DNA from: Pseudolactococcus piscium
Lineage (GTDB): Bacteria; Bacillota; Bacilli; Lactobacillales; Streptococcaceae
Reading direction: 5' to 3'
DNA length: 64,000 nucleotides
Assembly (NCBI RefSeq): GCF_002441695.1
Contig: NZ_JXJW01000009.1
Span: forward strand, 1 to 64,000
Shown here: in pieces, positions 39,270-46,400 of the stretch
Layout of the letters: every line of letters begins with the position of its first letter
How positions within the stretch are numbered: the first letter of the stretch is position 1
Notes under the pieces: model-generated
What the model saw: the letters and a program-made list of their open reading frames with translations, nothing else
Told to the model about the DNA's origin: nothing
The model's database searches: none
Position numbers and translations under genes: made by a program

Positions 39270-39578
39270 CTAGTTATGAAAACAAAAAAGCGCCAACGCT
39301 TTGATAATAAAAGGGTTATCGCTTTTATGGCATGACATCTTACTTTTATCGACGATTACCTTAAAATTAGCTCGTCTTCTTTCTGGCGTTTGGTAGCTAG
39401 ATTTATCCCAATAAGCAACCATGGTTTTTGTGTCTGTCAAAATGGTCGTCATCTTTTGGCATGCATCATGATTCACTTCTTCAATAGCTATTCTCTTTTC
39501 TAAGGATTTTTGAATAGCTGCTATGCCTAGGACTTCAATTGCCTTTTTTTGTCGTTCTTTTTCAGCTTTATGCGTGAT
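39270..39578 (-). pseudogene. in-frame continuation after the stop of the small T7 partner gene, possible broken gene
   Basis: Directly after the stop codon of the preceding 87-residue gene the same frame stays open for about 102 codons (HKAEKERQKKAIEVLGIAA, then CQKMTTILTDTKTMVAYW). It has no ATG at the front; a GTG (39476) preceded by GAAGAAG could start a 68-residue product. Composition looks coding. It may be a separate short protein of the toxin locus, or the end of a longer ancestral gene cut by a nonsense mutation. The last codons run into the terminator hairpin. Confidence 0.4.
39284..39326 (-). terminator. terminator of the toxin locus, similar to the rpsD terminator
   Basis: On the minus strand AAAGCGATAAC pairs with GTTGGCGCTTT and is followed by a T run. 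Its sequence is strikingly like the rpsD terminator at 42495-42533. Confidence 0.8.
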
Positions 39579-39842
39579 TTAAAGATGATCTATTAGCTTG
39601 ACCTGTTTCTCTAATACCGCATCTATTTTTTTACCAAATTTTCCTTGAATCGCGTTTCCTAAATTTCTCTTAGCACTGCTTAATGCTGTTTTTGTCGTCT
39701 CTTTTTCAGCTGCTACTTGTTGCTTAACAATCTTTTTACTTTCTGTTTTAGCATTATTTGTATCAACTGCAAGCTGCATGACACTTATCTTTTCTAGTTT
39801 TTTTTGTAACTCTTTAAGCGCCTTTTCCAGAACGTCTAGCAT
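39579..39842 (-). CDS. small helical protein, candidate type VII partner 2
   Basis: The 87-residue product is helical and Lys/Glu-rich, with a coiled-coil start (LEKALKELQKKLEKI) and no signal peptide or membrane helix. GGAGG precedes the ATG. It follows the 101-residue gene by 18 bases. Its size, helical character and position after a lipase-type toxin match the small partners (Lap/TlaA-like) that bind the helical targeting domain of LXG-type substrates. Function is inferred from context only. Confidence 0.6.
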   Translation of the reverse strand: MLDVLEKALKELQKKLEKISVMQLAVDTNNAKTESKKIVKQQVAAEKETTKTALSSAKRNLGNAIQGKFGKKIDAVLEKQVKLIDHL

Positions 39843-39860
39843 GGGGGTCCTCCTATCACC

Positions 39861-40166
39861 TTATCTCATTTGTGTTAATTTCCGTCGGTAATCTTGTTCA
39901 TTGTCTTCTAACTTTTGTAGGAGCTTTTTTTGTTCATACCCAAGGGTTTCATTGTATGCGTCTTGTGTCTTATAAATCTCTTGTCTCATCCAGGTTGTAA
40001 TTGCTGGATCAACATCGTTGTTTTGTTCAAAGATATTGAGTTCTCTAAAGGCTTGCTCAATCTCTCTTTCGCCAGTTCTTTTAAATGATTTTACAAGGTC
40101 TTCATCATTTTCGAGTTGTTGGCATATCATTTTATAATCCTGAATGATTTGGTCTGCTAATATCAT
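39861..40166 (-). CDS. small helical protein, candidate type VII partner 1
   Basis: The 101-residue acidic helical protein (IIQDYKMICQQLENDEDLV, then a long amphipathic C-terminal helix) has no signal peptide. Its start overlaps the stop of the lipase-type toxin by four bases, so it is translated in a coupled manner. Small alpha-helical proteins in this position serve as targeting partners of LXG toxins. I cannot assign it to a named family with certainty; a DUF3958-like protein is one possibility. Confidence 0.62.
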   Translation of the reverse strand: MILADQIIQDYKMICQQLENDEDLVKSFKRTGEREIEQAFRELNIFEQNNDVDPAITTWMRQEIYKTQDAYNETLGYEQKKLLQKLEDNEQDYRRKLTQMR

Positions 40167-41503
40167 GATGATAGTACTCCTTTGATTTGTCCAGCTAAGT
40201 CCCTATCTCTTTGCACGACTTCCGCAATCTTTGTTTTTATCTCAGAAATAAGCAAGCTGAAATCAGTTTCTATCCTCGTTACTTTGCTTATCTTTTTTTC
40301 ATAATATTGACACGTTTCATCAAGAATTGTTTGTTGATTGCAGTTCACCATTTGTTGGGTGTCTCGTATTTCCCAGTCTGTCAGCATGCTACCTCGTTGT
40401 CTTGCTTGATAAACATTGCGCTGCCAGATTTCCTGGATTTCTTGTAAGCCCTGTCGATAAACATTCAGAATATTTTCAGTAGCCTGCTTAAATTCATTTT
40501 TTGCCTCCTCAGCGATAATCAAGGCTGCTTCGCTATCCAAGTAAATTTTTTCATTGGTTGATAGGCCGCCCCCACTTGAAAACAGAACACGTTTTAACTG
40601 ATTCAATTTTATCAGTTGTTTACTAAATTTTTCAGTCGTATAGATCCCGTAAGTCTCTAAGTATATCTCGACTCTGTTTTTTGCTCTCTGCGAAACACTC
40701 ACAAAAGGATACCAATCTTCATGGGTTTTAGACCAGTTTTTAGCCGCCTTTTCTACTTGTGCTTTGGTCATGTTTGGGGCAAAAATGCCATCATCAGCTA
40801 AACGGTTTAGATTCAATAAATCACCATCAAAATATTTTGATAGGGTATTATGGTCGCCGATTCCTGAAATAGCACCAACATGACGATAGCTATGGTCACG
40901 ACCTGAATTGTCCGCAAAAGAATCATTCTGATATCTAGCGAGCATAGATGGATTTGCCAGCAACCATGCTTGTTGGTTTGGTGTCAATGTGTTAAATTGG
41001 TTTCTTCCCCAATCATCAAAGCTGGTCGTTTTAAAGCCGTTTACTTGACCATGTTCTGCAGCCATCTTCATCATATAGCCACCAGCTTGGCTGAAACCCG
41101 CGACATCAGTAATCATCCCATTATTTTGCGCTACTCTCGCTTGTGTCTGGGCTAAGAACTTTTCTGCGGCCGCATACTCACCCGATAGACCACCAACATA
41201 AGCTTGTCCAGCAGTTAGAAAGCCATCTTTTCCGACTTCACCTTTTAGACTCCCCATATTTGTACCATCGTAGACGACCGCAACATTATCATAATCAGGC
41301 TTACCATCGGCTTTAACAGGCGCGATTGCCATGGCGTTAAGCTGGTTGTTATCGTTGCTGGCGGATTTGTGGATGAGTTTATACTCGGATTTACCGTTTT
41401 GAAGTTCCAAAAAAACAGGAGAACCAACCGCTATATTTTGTACAGACTTTTTAATTTTATTAATCGCTTTGGCCAGTACTTCTGTGGTGATTTCATTACT
41501 CAT
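40163..41503 (-). CDS. putative type VII secreted lipase-type toxin with reversed (C-terminal) LXG-like domain
   Basis: The 446-residue protein has no signal peptide. Residues about 35-245 look like an alpha/beta-hydrolase of the lipase class 3 / DUF2974 kind: VAVVYDGTNM strand-turn, then VAGFSQAGGYMMKMAAEHG, where Ser138 sits in a nucleophile elbow GFSQAG (Ala replaces the last Gly of GxSxG). Asp198 or Asp203 and His204 or His219 are candidate partners. Residues about 250-446 are helical, with EIWQRN and coiled-coil-like stretches, resembling an LXG targeting domain. This order is the reverse of usual LXG toxins and matches S. aureus TslA in layout. It is followed by two small partner genes. 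Confidence 0.7.
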   Translation of the reverse strand: MSNEITTEVLAKAINKIKKSVQNIAVGSPVFLELQNGKSEYKLIHKSASNDNNQLNAMAIAPVKADGKPDYDNVAVVYDGTNMGSLKGEVGKDGFLTAGQAYVGGLSGEYAAAEKFLAQTQARVAQNNGMITDVAGFSQAGGYMMKMAAEHGQVNGFKTTSFDDWGRNQFNTLTPNQQAWLLANPSMLARYQNDSFADNSGRDHSYRHVGAISGIGDHNTLSKYFDGDLLNLNRLADDGIFAPNMTKAQVEKAAKNWSKTHEDWYPFVSVSQRAKNRVEIYLETYGIYTTEKFSKQLIKLNQLKRVLFSSGGGLSTNEKIYLDSEAALIIAEEAKNEFKQATENILNVYRQGLQEIQEIWQRNVYQARQRGSMLTDWEIRDTQQMVNCNQQTILDETCQYYEKKISKVTRIETDFSLLISEIKTKIAEVVQRDRDLAGQIKGVLSS

Positions 41504-41516
41504 AGATTTCTTCTTT

Positions 41517-42059
41517 CTAGTACTTTAATTCGTGAAGTTCTAAATTATACACTACTTTAGCTGTAGGGCTACCATTCTTAGATTTTTTCATTTTCTCAAA
41601 TTTTAGTTTATCTGTTTTTAATTCTGCTCGTCTAATAGCATCAGTTAATTCCCCATTAATAACAACATCCGTATTCTGCGAATTCAATGAGTCTAATTTC
41701 ACATATTTTTTCAGGTCACTGTCATAGTCAGTTTCCTCTGTTAAAAGAAAGTTAATAATAAAGTATTTATCCTCTGTGACAAATACTTTAACATCAGTAT
41801 CAACATAATTGCCAAAAAGAGACCCCCCATGAGTTGGTGAATTTCGGTATTCAACGCCAATGCCTTGCCATTCAATTTTTTCAATTCCTTCGTAATTTTT
41901 GACTAAATAGTCAGAGACATAATTTTGAATGATGGCAATGCCATCTTGATAGTCTTTTTCTTGCGTCTTCATATCCATATATCTTTTCCCTCCAATGGCC
42001 CCTAGTATAACAAGTATGCCTAGGGTCAGCCAAATCCAAATTTTGTTTTTGTTTTTCAT
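41517..42059 (-). CDS. membrane-anchored candidate immunity protein (DUF1433/TilA-like layout)
   Basis: The product (180 residues from the preferred ATG, which has AGAGG eight bases upstream) has an N-terminal membrane helix (IWIWLTLGILVILGAIGG) and an extracytoplasmic domain with IQNYVSDYLVKNYEGI and a central beta-rich part. There is no lipobox cysteine. Immunity proteins against lipase-type type VII toxins are outward-facing and membrane-bound, as expected for a toxin acting on membrane lipid. The gene lies 13 bases before the toxin and overlaps the end of the upstream toxin remnant (ATGA). It may have belonged to that earlier copy. Confidence 0.55.
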   Translation of the reverse strand: MKNKNKIWIWLTLGILVILGAIGGKRYMDMKTQEKDYQDGIAIIQNYVSDYLVKNYEGIEKIEWQGIGVEYRNSPTHGGSLFGNYVDTDVKVFVTEDKYFIINFLLTEETDYDSDLKKYVKLDSLNSQNTDVVINGELTDAIRRAELKTDKLKFEKMKKSKNGSPTAKVVYNLELHELKY

Positions 42060-42185
42060 TTTGAAACCTCTTCTAAGCACTCTTGAATAGGTAACCCTTG
42101 AACTTGATGCTTATCAATTTCACCTTGGGCGGTCTACTATTTGTACCATCATAGACGACAGAAATCACCACATTAACGGCACCGA
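42056..42185 (-). pseudogene. remnant of a second lipase-type toxin gene
   Basis: The minus strand encodes VVYDGTN, and 21 of 22 bases there match the intact toxin gene (41255-41276). A single-base deletion relative to the intact gene follows, then AGGTGAA resumes similarity. In the shifted frame GEIDKHQVQGLP runs to a stop that overlaps the ATG of the candidate immunity gene. Only about 130 bases survive, so an entire toxin copy has been deleted internally. Confidence 0.6.
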
Positions 42186-42189
42186 AAAT

Positions 42190-42480
42190 TAAAAAAACTT
42201 TTAACTTAACTCATCAACTAATTATAACATATGTATTACTTAATTTATCAAAATTGCTAATCAGCAATATTTAATCGAAAAATTGCTGATTAGCAATTAG
42301 TTAATAGAAAAAATTTGTGAATTAGCACGATAAAATGACATCTTAGCTCCCCATTCATGTTATTTGCAAGTTATCGTCAACATTTTCTGGACTTTAACAG
42401 GTAACCAACTTCGTTAATTCGTAGCTGGGTAAAGTTAAACGACAAATACAATCGTCATTTTCTCGCCACCTGAGCCATGA
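42190..42480. other. intergenic region upstream of the toxin locus
   Basis: No gene is visible. It contains the paired palindromes at 42253-42297 and an A+T-rich stretch that probably includes the locus promoter. Confidence 0.5.
42253..42297. repeat. two opposed copies of a 16-base palindrome-like element
   Basis: ATTGCTAATCAGCAAT (42253-42268) and ATTGCTGATTAGCAAT (42282-42297) are exact reverse complements. Each arm is itself nearly palindromic (ATTGCT..AGCAAT). Such paired operators bind dimeric repressors or activators. It lies upstream of the toxin/immunity genes and downstream of rpsD, so it may control the locus; a hairpin is also possible. Confidence 0.6.
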
Positions 42481-42494
42481 GTTAAGGGGACAAA

Positions 42495-42533
42495 AAAAGC
42501 GCTAACGCCTTTATATAAAGGGTTAGCGCTTTT
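42495..42533 (-). terminator. terminator of rpsD
   Basis: AAAAGCGCTAAC pairs perfectly with GTTAGCGCTTTT, with a T run on the minus strand, seven bases after the rpsD stop. Confidence 0.9.
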
Positions 42534-42539
42534 ATGAGA

Positions 42540-43151
42540 TTACATTTGTTTGTTGTAGTATTCAACGATAAGTGATTCGTTGATTTCTGGGTTGATTTCG
42601 TCACGTTCTGGTAAACGTGCAAATGTTCCTTCAAGTTTATCAGCATCAAATGTGATAAAGCTTGGGCGTCCAAGAGTTGCTTCAACAGCTTCAAGGATTG
42701 CAGGTACTTTGATTGATTTTTCGCGAACTGAAATCACATCTCCAGCGTCAACGCGGTATGATGGGATATCAACACGTGAACCGTTAACTAAGATATGACC
42801 ATGGTTAACGAATTGACGTGCTTGACGACGAGTTGTTGCTAAACCAAGACGGTAAACAACGTTATCAAGACGACGTTCAAGCAATACCATAAAGTTGAAA
42901 CCAAGTGTTCCTTCTTTAGCTTTTGTTGCTTGTACAAACAAGTTACGGAATTGACGTTCAGAAACACCGTAAGTAAAACGAAGTTTTTGTTTTTCAGCCA
43001 ATTGTAAACCATACTCAGAAAGTTTTGAGCGGTTGTTTGGACCGTGTTGACCTGGTACGTAGTTACGACGTGAAATTTCTTTACCAGTGCCTGTAAGTGA
43101 TACGCCGAGACGACGTGATTGTTTCCATGATGGACCTGTATAACGTGACAT
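42540..43151 (-). CDS. rpsD: 30S ribosomal protein S4
   Basis: S4 is a primary 16S rRNA-binding protein that nucleates small-subunit assembly. The 203-residue protein has the family start [15 protein letters not shown], the [10 protein letters not shown] segment and an S4 domain ([31 protein letters not shown]). AAGGAG precedes the ATG. It stands alone with a structured leader and own terminator, typical of autogenously regulated firmicute rpsD. Confidence 0.98.
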   Translation of the reverse strand: MSRYTGPSWKQSRRLGVSLTGTGKEISRRNYVPGQHGPNNRSKLSEYGLQLAEKQKLRFTYGVSERQFRNLFVQATKAKEGTLGFNFMVLLERRLDNVVYRLGLATTRRQARQFVNHGHILVNGSRVDIPSYRVDAGDVISVREKSIKVPAILEAVEATLGRPSFITFDADKLEGTFARLPERDEINPEINESLIVEYYNKQM

Positions 43152-43159
43152 GTAAATGT

Positions 43160-43290
43160 CTCCTTCAAAAAGTTTATTTGAAGAGCATGTTTTTGCGGGC
43201 TTCCGGTTCGTGCATTTTCAGTTCGCCTCACAGCTTTGGTTACTTGGTAACACTGAAAATGTTGACGATGCCTTATCTCGCGGCTGCATA
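43160..43290 (-). ncRNA. structured rpsD leader (probable S4 autoregulatory element)
   Basis: A ten-base perfect stem pairs CATTTTCAGT with ACTGAAAATG (arms at 43213-43222 and 43252-43261) and encloses a small GTTAC-CAA-GTAAC hairpin. Further G+C-rich segments (CGGAAGCCCGC) follow before the ribosome binding site. S4 represses its own mRNA in firmicutes by binding such leaders; exact family is not assigned. Confidence 0.6.
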
Positions 43291-43320
43291 ACTCAACCTT
43301 AACAGTTTATCATGAAATGC

Positions 43321-44049
43321 TTAGTCTGTCAAGGAAAACATCAATATCCCCGCGGCAATGGCAACATTTAAGGATTCAGCTTGGCCTGGCATATTGATAT
43401 GGGCTAAAATATCAGCTGCTTGTGCTGTCTCAGGTAGGATACCAGCACCCTCATTCCCCATGATGAGGGCAAATTTGTCATATTTCGACAGCGTCCTGTA
43501 GTCAATTGACTGATCAGATAAGGTGGTCGCAATGACTGTAATGCCAGATGCTTTCAAACGGTTATAAAAAGCTAGTGCATCTGATTCTTGAAAGACAGGT
43601 AAATGGAAGTGTGCCCCTTGCATTGTTCTGAGCACTTTCGGTGAGTAGCTATCTGCACTACCATCAGTCAGAACAACAGCTGAAAAGCCAGCTGCATCTG
43701 CTGTTCTGATCATCGTCCCAACATTACCAGGATCCTGGACATTTTCTAAAATCAATAATTTAGAGAAATCTTGTGTCGCAACAGTAGGCATGACCACCTC
43801 TGCGATGATGCCTTGAGGTGTTTCAGCATCAGACAAAAATTTCATGACATCATCAGAAACAAGTATCGCATCTGCTAAATCAGAAAATTTTTCCGTTACA
43901 AAAACTTGCTTAAATGACACACCTGCTTTAAGTGCTTCTTCATATAAGTGTCGGCCCTCAATTAAATAAGAGCTTGTTCGATATTTCTTTTTATACAATT
44001 TTTTTGCATTTTTTATACGTGCATTATCTTTAGATTTGATCATTTCCAT
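43321..44049 (-). CDS. TrmH/SpoU-family RNA 2'-O-methyltransferase
   Basis: The enzyme methylates ribose in tRNA or rRNA. The 242-residue product has an N-terminal substrate-binding part (IKNAKKLYKKKYR, LIEGRHLYEEAL), then the SPOUT knot motifs NVQDPGNVGTMIRTADAAGF, MGNEGAGI and MPGQAESLNVAIAAGI. It could be RlmB-like or a YsgA/TrmH-like enzyme; the target cannot be told. The open frame extends 74 codons upstream, but a consensus TTGACA-18-TATAAT promoter lies there, ending six bases before this ATG. The mRNA is therefore probably leaderless. Confidence 0.9.
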   Translation of the reverse strand: MEMIKSKDNARIKNAKKLYKKKYRTSSYLIEGRHLYEEALKAGVSFKQVFVTEKFSDLADAILVSDDVMKFLSDAETPQGIIAEVVMPTVATQDFSKLLILENVQDPGNVGTMIRTADAAGFSAVVLTDGSADSYSPKVLRTMQGAHFHLPVFQESDALAFYNRLKASGITVIATTLSDQSIDYRTLSKYDKFALIMGNEGAGILPETAQAADILAHINMPGQAESLNVAIAAGILMFSLTD

Positions 44050-44085
44050 AGCTCTATTATAAGTTGGATAGTCGATAAATGTCAA
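44050..44085 (-). promoter_or_regulatory. consensus promoter directly abutting the TrmH-family gene
   Basis: TTGACA (44080-44085), 18 bases, TATAAT (44056-44061), then six bases and the ATG. Confidence 0.75.
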
Positions 44086-44106
44086 TAGACCTTCTACAAC
44101 AGGCAA

Positions 44107-44142
44107 GAAAAAAACAGGTTTTACTATAATCATATAGTAAAA
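44107..44142 (-). terminator. terminator of pnuC
   Basis: TTTTACTAT and ATAGTAAAA form a stem with a six-base loop; a T run follows on the minus strand. Confidence 0.7.
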
Positions 44143-44194
44143 ACTGCTGCTATTCATTCCGTATACGATTGCTTTTTTACCTACTATAGATAGA

Positions 44195-44971
44195 CTATTT
44201 AGTGGCAGGTATCGTCTCAGTATCTGATGAGACGTCTTTGGTAAACCAAAGATAAGCCCCATAGAAGGCATTCACTAACATAGCAACCTGCAAGATCAGC
44301 ATACCAAATACTGAATTACCTGTCGTTTGCCATGCATTAAACCAAATAATGACATTAATGATGTCAATTAGGATCCAGCCTACCCATTGACTCCGGTAGC
44401 CGTAAGTCATCAGTAATTGACTCACGATGGCAAGCGGAAGTAGTGTTGCATCTAAGACAATTTGTTGGCCACCTAAGTGATGGCTAGTCAATAAGACAAG
44501 GCCGTAAATGATGACAAATCCTAAAATAGCTAAAATAACTTTACTTCGTGTCATATTTTTAGGCGTTACTTCTGTTCCATGTGTTTTTAGCATATCCTTT
44601 TGCCAAGCATAAATCCCGATAAACTGCATGACCAAATAATAACTTTGAGAAAACACGTCACCAACCAGATGAGACTTAGCGGCAACAATCAACCAAAATA
44701 TCGTTGCCACAATTCCAAATGTAAAATTTGTCAATCGGCCTCGATTAACCAAAATCAAGTTAACAATCGTCACGATACCAACAATCAGTGATAAGCTACT
44801 CATGCTATCAAAGGTTCCTGACAAAAAGAAGGCAACGACCTGAGAAGCTAATAAAATCGATAATAAAAGATAATCCTTAATGGATAGTGAGCCTAACTCA
44901 CCTGTTATTGCCTTAGGATTAAAGCACTTCTTTAATCCCATACCTAAAATATTTAGTTGTGTTTGCATCAT
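44195..44971 (-). CDS. pnuC: nicotinamide riboside transporter PnuC
   Basis: The 258-residue membrane protein has about seven helices and the PnuC pattern: FTFGIVATIFWLIVAAKSHLVGD, QFIGIYAWQKD, and WVGWILIDIINVIIWFNAWQ. It imports nicotinamide riboside for NAD synthesis by facilitated diffusion, trapped by NadR-type kinase. GAGGG precedes the ATG. The adjacent NrtR gene upstream on the same strand supports NAD-linked regulation. Confidence 0.93.
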   Translation of the reverse strand: MMQTQLNILGMGLKKCFNPKAITGELGSLSIKDYLLLSILLASQVVAFFLSGTFDSMSSLSLIVGIVTIVNLILVNRGRLTNFTFGIVATIFWLIVAAKSHLVGDVFSQSYYLVMQFIGIYAWQKDMLKTHGTEVTPKNMTRSKVILAILGFVIIYGLVLLTSHHLGGQQIVLDATLLPLAIVSQLLMTYGYRSQWVGWILIDIINVIIWFNAWQTTGNSVFGMLILQVAMLVNAFYGAYLWFTKDVSSDTETIPATK

Positions 44972-44994
44972 TTTTCCCTCTATCTTATCTGCTG

Positions 44995-45062
44995 ATTAAT
45001 CCTAGTATGACAGTCAGAATTGATCTATCGCCAAATCCCTATTTTATTTGTATTAATCCTAG
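44995..45062 (-). promoter_or_regulatory. direct repeat CTAGGATTAAT upstream of pnuC, candidate NrtR operator
   Basis: CTAGGATTAAT occurs at 44995-45005 and 45052-45062 (exact copies), one near the likely promoter -10 of pnuC. Two identical 11-mers within 70 bases between nrtR and pnuC suggest regulator binding sites; the NrtR motif of this group is not known to me. Confidence 0.35.
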
Positions 45063-45085
45063 CTAGTTTAACTAGCCGCCAACTG

Positions 45086-45871
45086 TTATTTTCTAAGCCG
45101 TAGCATTTTTTTTGGCCTACCAGGTCTTTGAGGATTTTCTTCAAACCGCCCGGTGTCCATTAGGATTGGATTATTTTTAACATAAGTCTTAAAAAAGTTT
45201 CCAGTAGCATAATGTTCAAATTTACTATCGAAACATTTTAAAACTGCCAATGCATCTGTAGACGTAAATTCATCTCCAAGTACATGTAAAATATCTGGCG
45301 TAACATCTAAACTTTCCTTGATCCGTTTAAAAGTCGCAAGTATAATGTCTTTATGATCGAAAGCTAGATCATAAAGACCAATCGTCAGGTCTGGACTGAT
45401 AAAGATGATAGCGCCTGTTTCATCTTTACTAACTGTAAACCACCTTGCATCTTTAGCATCATCTCCTGCATGAGCAGCTACAAATGGCGATAAAAATGTT
45501 GCATGTGCAACAGAAATGATCCACTGTCTGGGATCTCGATTTGGATCAGTGAAGGCACCAATTTGCCACATCTGATTGTCTTCAGTGATCTTGACGCCAG
45601 TCTCTTCTGCTGTTTCCCGCAAGGCTGCTTGCTTTGCTGACTCGCTAGGGTCAACAAAGCCACCAATAAGGGCAAATTTATCTTTAAAGGGATGGGCCAT
45701 TCTTTCTACTAATAACAGTTTGAGTTGTCGATCAGACGGATCAAAGGCAAATATGATGTTATCTACCGTCATAGCTGGTTTGTCATAAGTCTGCCAATCT
45801 TGTGTTTTGTACCATGCTAGGTAGTCTGCTTCACTTGCTTGCGTTTCGTAATATGTTTTGTCGTTATCCAT
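45086..45871 (-). CDS. nrtR: Nudix-related transcriptional regulator NrtR
   Basis: NrtR proteins sense ADP-ribose and repress NAD metabolism genes. The 261-residue protein has an N-terminal Nudix domain (about 35-170) with a complete Nudix box GGFVDPSESAKQAALRETAE-ETG, so hydrolase activity may be retained, and a C-terminal winged-helix part (TPDILHVLGDEFTSTDAL, ending PGRPKKMLRL). Its neighbour pnuC is a likely target. The -10 box ends six bases before the ATG without a ribosome binding site, so its mRNA is probably leaderless. Confidence 0.87.
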   Translation of the reverse strand: MDNDKTYYETQASEADYLAWYKTQDWQTYDKPAMTVDNIIFAFDPSDRQLKLLLVERMAHPFKDKFALIGGFVDPSESAKQAALRETAEETGVKITEDNQMWQIGAFTDPNRDPRQWIISVAHATFLSPFVAAHAGDDAKDARWFTVSKDETGAIIFISPDLTIGLYDLAFDHKDIILATFKRIKESLDVTPDILHVLGDEFTSTDALAVLKCFDSKFEHYATGNFFKTYVKNNPILMDTGRFEENPQRPGRPKKMLRLRK

Positions 45872-45886
45872 AATAAGAATATAACA
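45872..45886 (-). promoter_or_regulatory. extended -10 promoter directly abutting nrtR
   Basis: TGT-TATATT lies six bases before the ATG; no recognisable -35 or Shine-Dalgarno. Confidence 0.5.
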
Positions 45887-46039
45887 TACTTTTATTATTT
45901 TTACTACTAATTTAGCGTATTTTTTTCAAATTAATTATTTTATAATATGAACGCTATCTATAACAGGTCTTTTCCCACATTAAAATAATCCTTTTGGTAT
46001 ACTTTAATCAAGAGAACATGATTATAGGAGGAACTTGCC

Positions 46040-46315
46040 ATGAATAAAGTAAGGCTATCAGTAACTGGACGCGTACAAGGCGTCGGTTTTCGGTATGCGA
46101 CATATCAACTGGCTAAGAGATTAGATATTAGGGGCACTGTCAAAAATGAAGACGATGGTTCCGTTACGATCGAGGCCCAATCAGAGGACAAGCTAAAGCT
46201 TCAAACCTTTATCAGTGACGTTCGAAAATCTCCTGCACCATTTGGTCGCGTAGACTATCTGGATGTTAAGCTGGCGAATTTCTCAGATTTTGACGATTTT
46301 AATATGCTAAATTGA
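46040..46315 (+). CDS. acyP: acylphosphatase
   Basis: This small cytoplasmic enzyme hydrolyses acyl phosphates. The 91-residue protein has the active-site loop GRVQGVGFRYAT (catalytic Arg) and the conserved Asn in GTVKNEDDGSV. GGAGG precedes the ATG. It is a single-gene plus-strand unit, divergent from nrtR, followed by a strong terminator. Confidence 0.95.
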   Translation: MNKVRLSVTGRVQGVGFRYATYQLAKRLDIRGTVKNEDDGSVTIEAQSEDKLKLQTFISDVRKSPAPFGRVDYLDVKLANFSDFDDFNMLN

Positions 46316-46319
46316 TGAC

Positions 46320-46369
46320 AAAAAGCACCCAATAAAGTAAACCTAAATCACTTTATCAGGTGCTTTTTT
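46320..46369. terminator. terminator of acyP (probably bidirectional, also metF)
   Basis: AAAAAGCACC pairs with GGTGCTTTTTT and an inner ATAAAGT/ACTTTAT stem; T and A runs at both ends. Confidence 0.88.
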
Positions 46370-46400
46370 GCATTTTCTATTTATGCTTTATATAGATATA

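Noticed and set aside
42482-42694. 70-codon minus-strand frame overlapping rpsD
   Set aside because: It is a shadow frame of rpsD running through the terminator; rpsD itself explains the sequence.
44972-45085. Possible NAD-type riboswitch upstream of pnuC
   Set aside because: I could not find a pseudoknot-forming structure; direct repeats and the adjacent NrtR gene point to a protein repressor.
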